From assembly GCA_021029095.1 (NCBI GenBank), contig JAJOHG010000275.1:1-34420 (forward strand): DNA of 34,420 nt. Reading direction: 5' to 3'. Shown one piece after another: positions 31,812 to 34,420 of this stretch. The stretch is from Phellopilus nigrolimitatus (lineage: Eukaryota > Basidiomycota > Agaricomycetes > Hymenochaetales > Hymenochaetaceae). Below the pieces are notes generated by a model. That model worked only from the letters and a program-made list of their open reading frames with translations. It searched no databases and was not told the origin of the DNA. The translations under genes were made by a program, and so were the position numbers. The first letter of the stretch is position 1, and every line of letters starts with the position of its first letter.

Positions 31812-34420
31812 TCAGCGGGTCTGCGTTGGAGACTCGGCCGAAGTTCGCCGCTGACGCTTCATCGCCAGCGACGTATTGCTGTTAGTGGAACCAGCGCCTG
31901 TTCGGTTTGGTCCGGACGACACACTGCTTGTCGTATTCGACCGAGGGCGTGTGGAGGACGAAGCAATTTTGGGCAGCGCGGGCGTGCTTTTGCGAGTAGA
32001 ATTGAGTGCACCAGAAGCCCGGTTTCTGGTTGAGCAAGTATGGCATCAGTCCGCGGTCAATCACCCCAAACCTTAGCATCAATTAGCTCACCTCTTCTTG
32101 ATGACGTCTGTCTTGAGCGAGAGCGGCCGAGTGACACCATGCAGCTTCTGATAAAATGGGACGACCATCAGGCGAATTCAGTGCGAGCAAAACAAACAGA
32201 CACACATAGAATAAACCGCATGCATTGCCTGAGAGAACCAAATCAGTCAGTCAGCAAGACGCGAGAAGAAAAGAACCAAAGAAGGAGAATGCATACACAA
32301 AGGCTGGCCTTCGGGATCACGTCTCCAAAGCGGGGTGTTCCTCGTCTGACAATTCGTGCATACAGTTGGAACTTGATCAGCATCATCGCCCCCTGCACCC
32401 TGGTTCGCGCCATTTGCTGCAGCGGTCTGGGCCAGGTCTGGGCTTGAAGATGACCGTACCGCCGTTTGACGCACGGCATTTGCCGTGTTCCCGGAGTTAC
32501 CCTTCTTTTTCTGTTGCGCGACAGCGCCGCGTCCAGAATCCTGCGTGTGGTGTCGTGGCGCCACCACTGATTTTTGCGGCCTGTCACAGTGCGGCTCAAC
32601 GACACACCTCCGGACCCGCCACTCTCCGTCGACGGCGGCGTCGAGCTATTGGACGCGACAAAAGGTTCAGGAGATGCGGTTGAGCTCGCATTGAAGCCAC
32701 CTCCACCCCATCCATCGCTTGACGGACTCGGGTGGAAATTTTGGTTTTGACCAGCCTCGTGATCAACGCCGAGTAGTTGGGTAGGGTCAACGTGCGTATA
32801 TGGCTGCTGCACGAAACTATTCGGATCGTATGGCGGATATATGTATGGCAAGAGCTGCGGGGATGGGAGCCTGCCTGCACTGCCTGCACCGCTGTCGCCA
32901 GCCCATCGTTCTCGGTCCCCGGAGACTCGACAGGCGAGTATGGAACGCTAAGGAGGACCGAGCCGAACCAGGAAATGGCACCGTGTCCTGGCCTTTCTCG
33001 TCCGCCGCATACGGAAAGTCCGAACCTGTTACATTAAGGCCCCCCAAATCGAAGAGTCCATCATACCCAGATAGCGAAAAGTTGAACGGCGCCGTCGGGA
33101 AAGGGCTAGTTTGTCGAACCATCTGCCTGGGCTCCGTTTGATCTAGCCTTGCCGCACCAACTGCAGGAGGGTCAGCGCGTAGTATGCAGTCGGCGTGTGG
33201 GGTATCAGCACGCCTCTTCCCCTGTAGTAGTTCAAAAATAATAATAAAAATTAAGTAATGTTATTAGCTCAAAATTCCCTTCGGTAGCCAAACGTACCAA
33301 AATGGGGTCAAGCGGATCCAGCTGCTCGTCTGAACCCGTGCGAGCAGAGCCATCCAGGAAAGAGAGCAAGCTGGTGCGCTGGATGGTTTGGTCGAAGCTC
33401 GTCTTGCGCAAATGGCGTGCCAGGTTTCCCTGCTGGGCTTCTGAGGAAGTTACTTCTTGTCGATGACGCGAGGAGGGACCACGATGGCCCAAGGTAGGAA
33501 GTGAGCTTGGTTGGAACGTCGATGGACTATTCAGTGCCGGTAGATGGCGATGGAAAGGCTCTCCATGCGGAGTACGCGAGGAAGGTCCGCTCAGCCCGTT
33601 GTTGGTAAATGACATGAGGTGAGGATTGGGGAGTCCGCCGGAGTCTTCGAAAACTGCTGCCAACTGAGTTGCATGAGAATTAAGAGATGACGAGGACGGG
33701 GGATTCCCGTAGCGGAGTTGTGATGCTAAACCTGGTATAGGGATTGAAGAAGAAGCTGAGTGTTCATTGGGAGGAATGAACGACGTATCAAAAGATCTGG
33801 ATAGAGCACCAGCAGGTCCAGGTAATGGCGTTGCCTCGCTGAAAGGGAACGCAAATTTGCCCTCAGACCAGCTGCTGGAGAAGTTTCCTTGATCGAAAGG
33901 TTGGCCGGGAGGAGGACGAGACCGAGAACGGCTTGACGAACGCCAGTCCATGGATATGCGCGACCGAGAGCGACTAATAGCGCGCCAGTCCATCGCAAGG
34001 TCCCTATTAAAAAAGTCCCCATAAATAAACTTAATGTTCAGAGAAAATGTAAATATACGTACTCGTCCTCTTCTCCATCTTGGCTTTTCCCTTCAAAACC
34101 AACTACCCGTACGGGAGTAGCTGTCTTGTCAGGCCTCCGTCCTCGAGCTTCAGGCTCTGTTTTAATCTGAGAAGGTGCTAATATCGACACTTTGGCTCCG
34201 GTAGCCTTCGTAGACGCGTCCGGCTTCTTTTCGTCCTGCGCAGCGCCCGTTCTACCTTCCTGATTGGGTGCGGATGCCCTTGCCTCCTCTTCTTTGCTTT
34301 TCTTCAACGCTAGTGTCATCATCCTCCACGTCAAGTTCTCCATCCGTTGTGCATGAGGCAAAGATGCCTTCGTTCGCGCATACATCCTCCACACTTGCGC
34401 AGCCAGAGGGTCTTTCTCTA
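31812..34420 (-). CDS. areA: AreA/NIT2-type GATA transcription factor, 5' end outside the window
   Basis: Nitrogen-catabolite regulator family (AreA, NIT2, Gaf1), a nuclear activator binding GATA sites. The exon at the right edge encodes the conserved N-terminal region (DUF1752-like): [17 protein letters not shown] and [16 protein letters not shown]. An intron joins GEEDE to [16 protein letters not shown] Ser-rich central part follows, and then the single CX2C-X17-CX2C zinc finger over three exons: [30 protein letters not shown] and [19 protein letters not shown]. The tail is basic and low-complexity, finishing [12 protein letters not shown] with stop at 31812-31814. The segment at about 32840-33060 changes frame and its splicing is unresolved (see findings). 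Introns are short, e.g. 48 nt before [14 protein letters not shown]. Truncated by the window, not by mutation, at its N-terminus. Confidence 0.9.

Overview
The window looks like ordinary nuclear DNA of an Agaricomycete (mushroom-forming basidiomycete). The grounds are intron density (many introns of 48-90 nt, GT-AG with a few GC-AG), small exons, tightly packed genes on both strands, and basidiomycete-type gene families: a DUF1752/GATA nitrogen regulator, an S/T-tailed 'glycopeptide'-like secreted protein and an F-box/LRR-type protein. I cannot name the species. No virus, transposon, CRISPR array, rRNA or tRNA gene was recognised by eye.

Layout, left to right. 119-4469 (+): CTF4/WDHD1/Mcl1 replisome hub. 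4611-6175 (-): mitochondrial transcription factor of the KsgA/Dim1 methyltransferase fold (MTF1-like), converging on CTF4. 6176-7041: no supported gene. 7042-8218 (-): F-box protein. 8709-10743 and 11546-13631 (+): tandem duplicate of a DHA2-type MFS transporter gene, flanking DNA included; both copies carry reading-frame lesions, at different places. 14013-16470 (+): TAPT1/Emp65 family ER membrane protein. 16818-17743 (-): unrecognised basic/proline-rich protein. 18087-21190 (+): YSH1/CPSF73, the pre-mRNA 3'-end endonuclease. 21191-22504: AT-rich gap with a perfect CGG-N9-CCG dyad. 22505-23786 (+): NADP-dependent MDR alkenal/prostaglandin-reductase-like oxidoreductase. 24244-25457 (+): secreted cysteine-containing protein with a Ser/Thr-rich stalk and a basic tail. 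25458-26296: gap with a 23-nt G run. 26297-31365 (-): Sec7-PH ARF exchange factor (Yel1/EFA6-like). 31812 to the right edge (-): AreA/NIT2-type GATA factor, cut by the window edge.

Most genes are unrelated housekeeping or regulatory genes (replication, mitochondrial transcription, mRNA 3' processing, ARF signalling, nitrogen regulation); I see no operon-like or metabolic cluster logic and no convincing new multi-gene system. The most informative observations are: the doubly damaged MFS tandem pair; three introns that keep the conserved reading frame only if a GC donor is used (MTF1, TAPT1, YSH1); a pair of introns in the secreted-protein gene whose summed length is a multiple of three, so the unspliced DNA reads as one false open frame; and a stretch of the GATA gene where the frame has to change in a way I could not resolve. 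Exon models were built by eye from conserved protein sequence and splice consensus.
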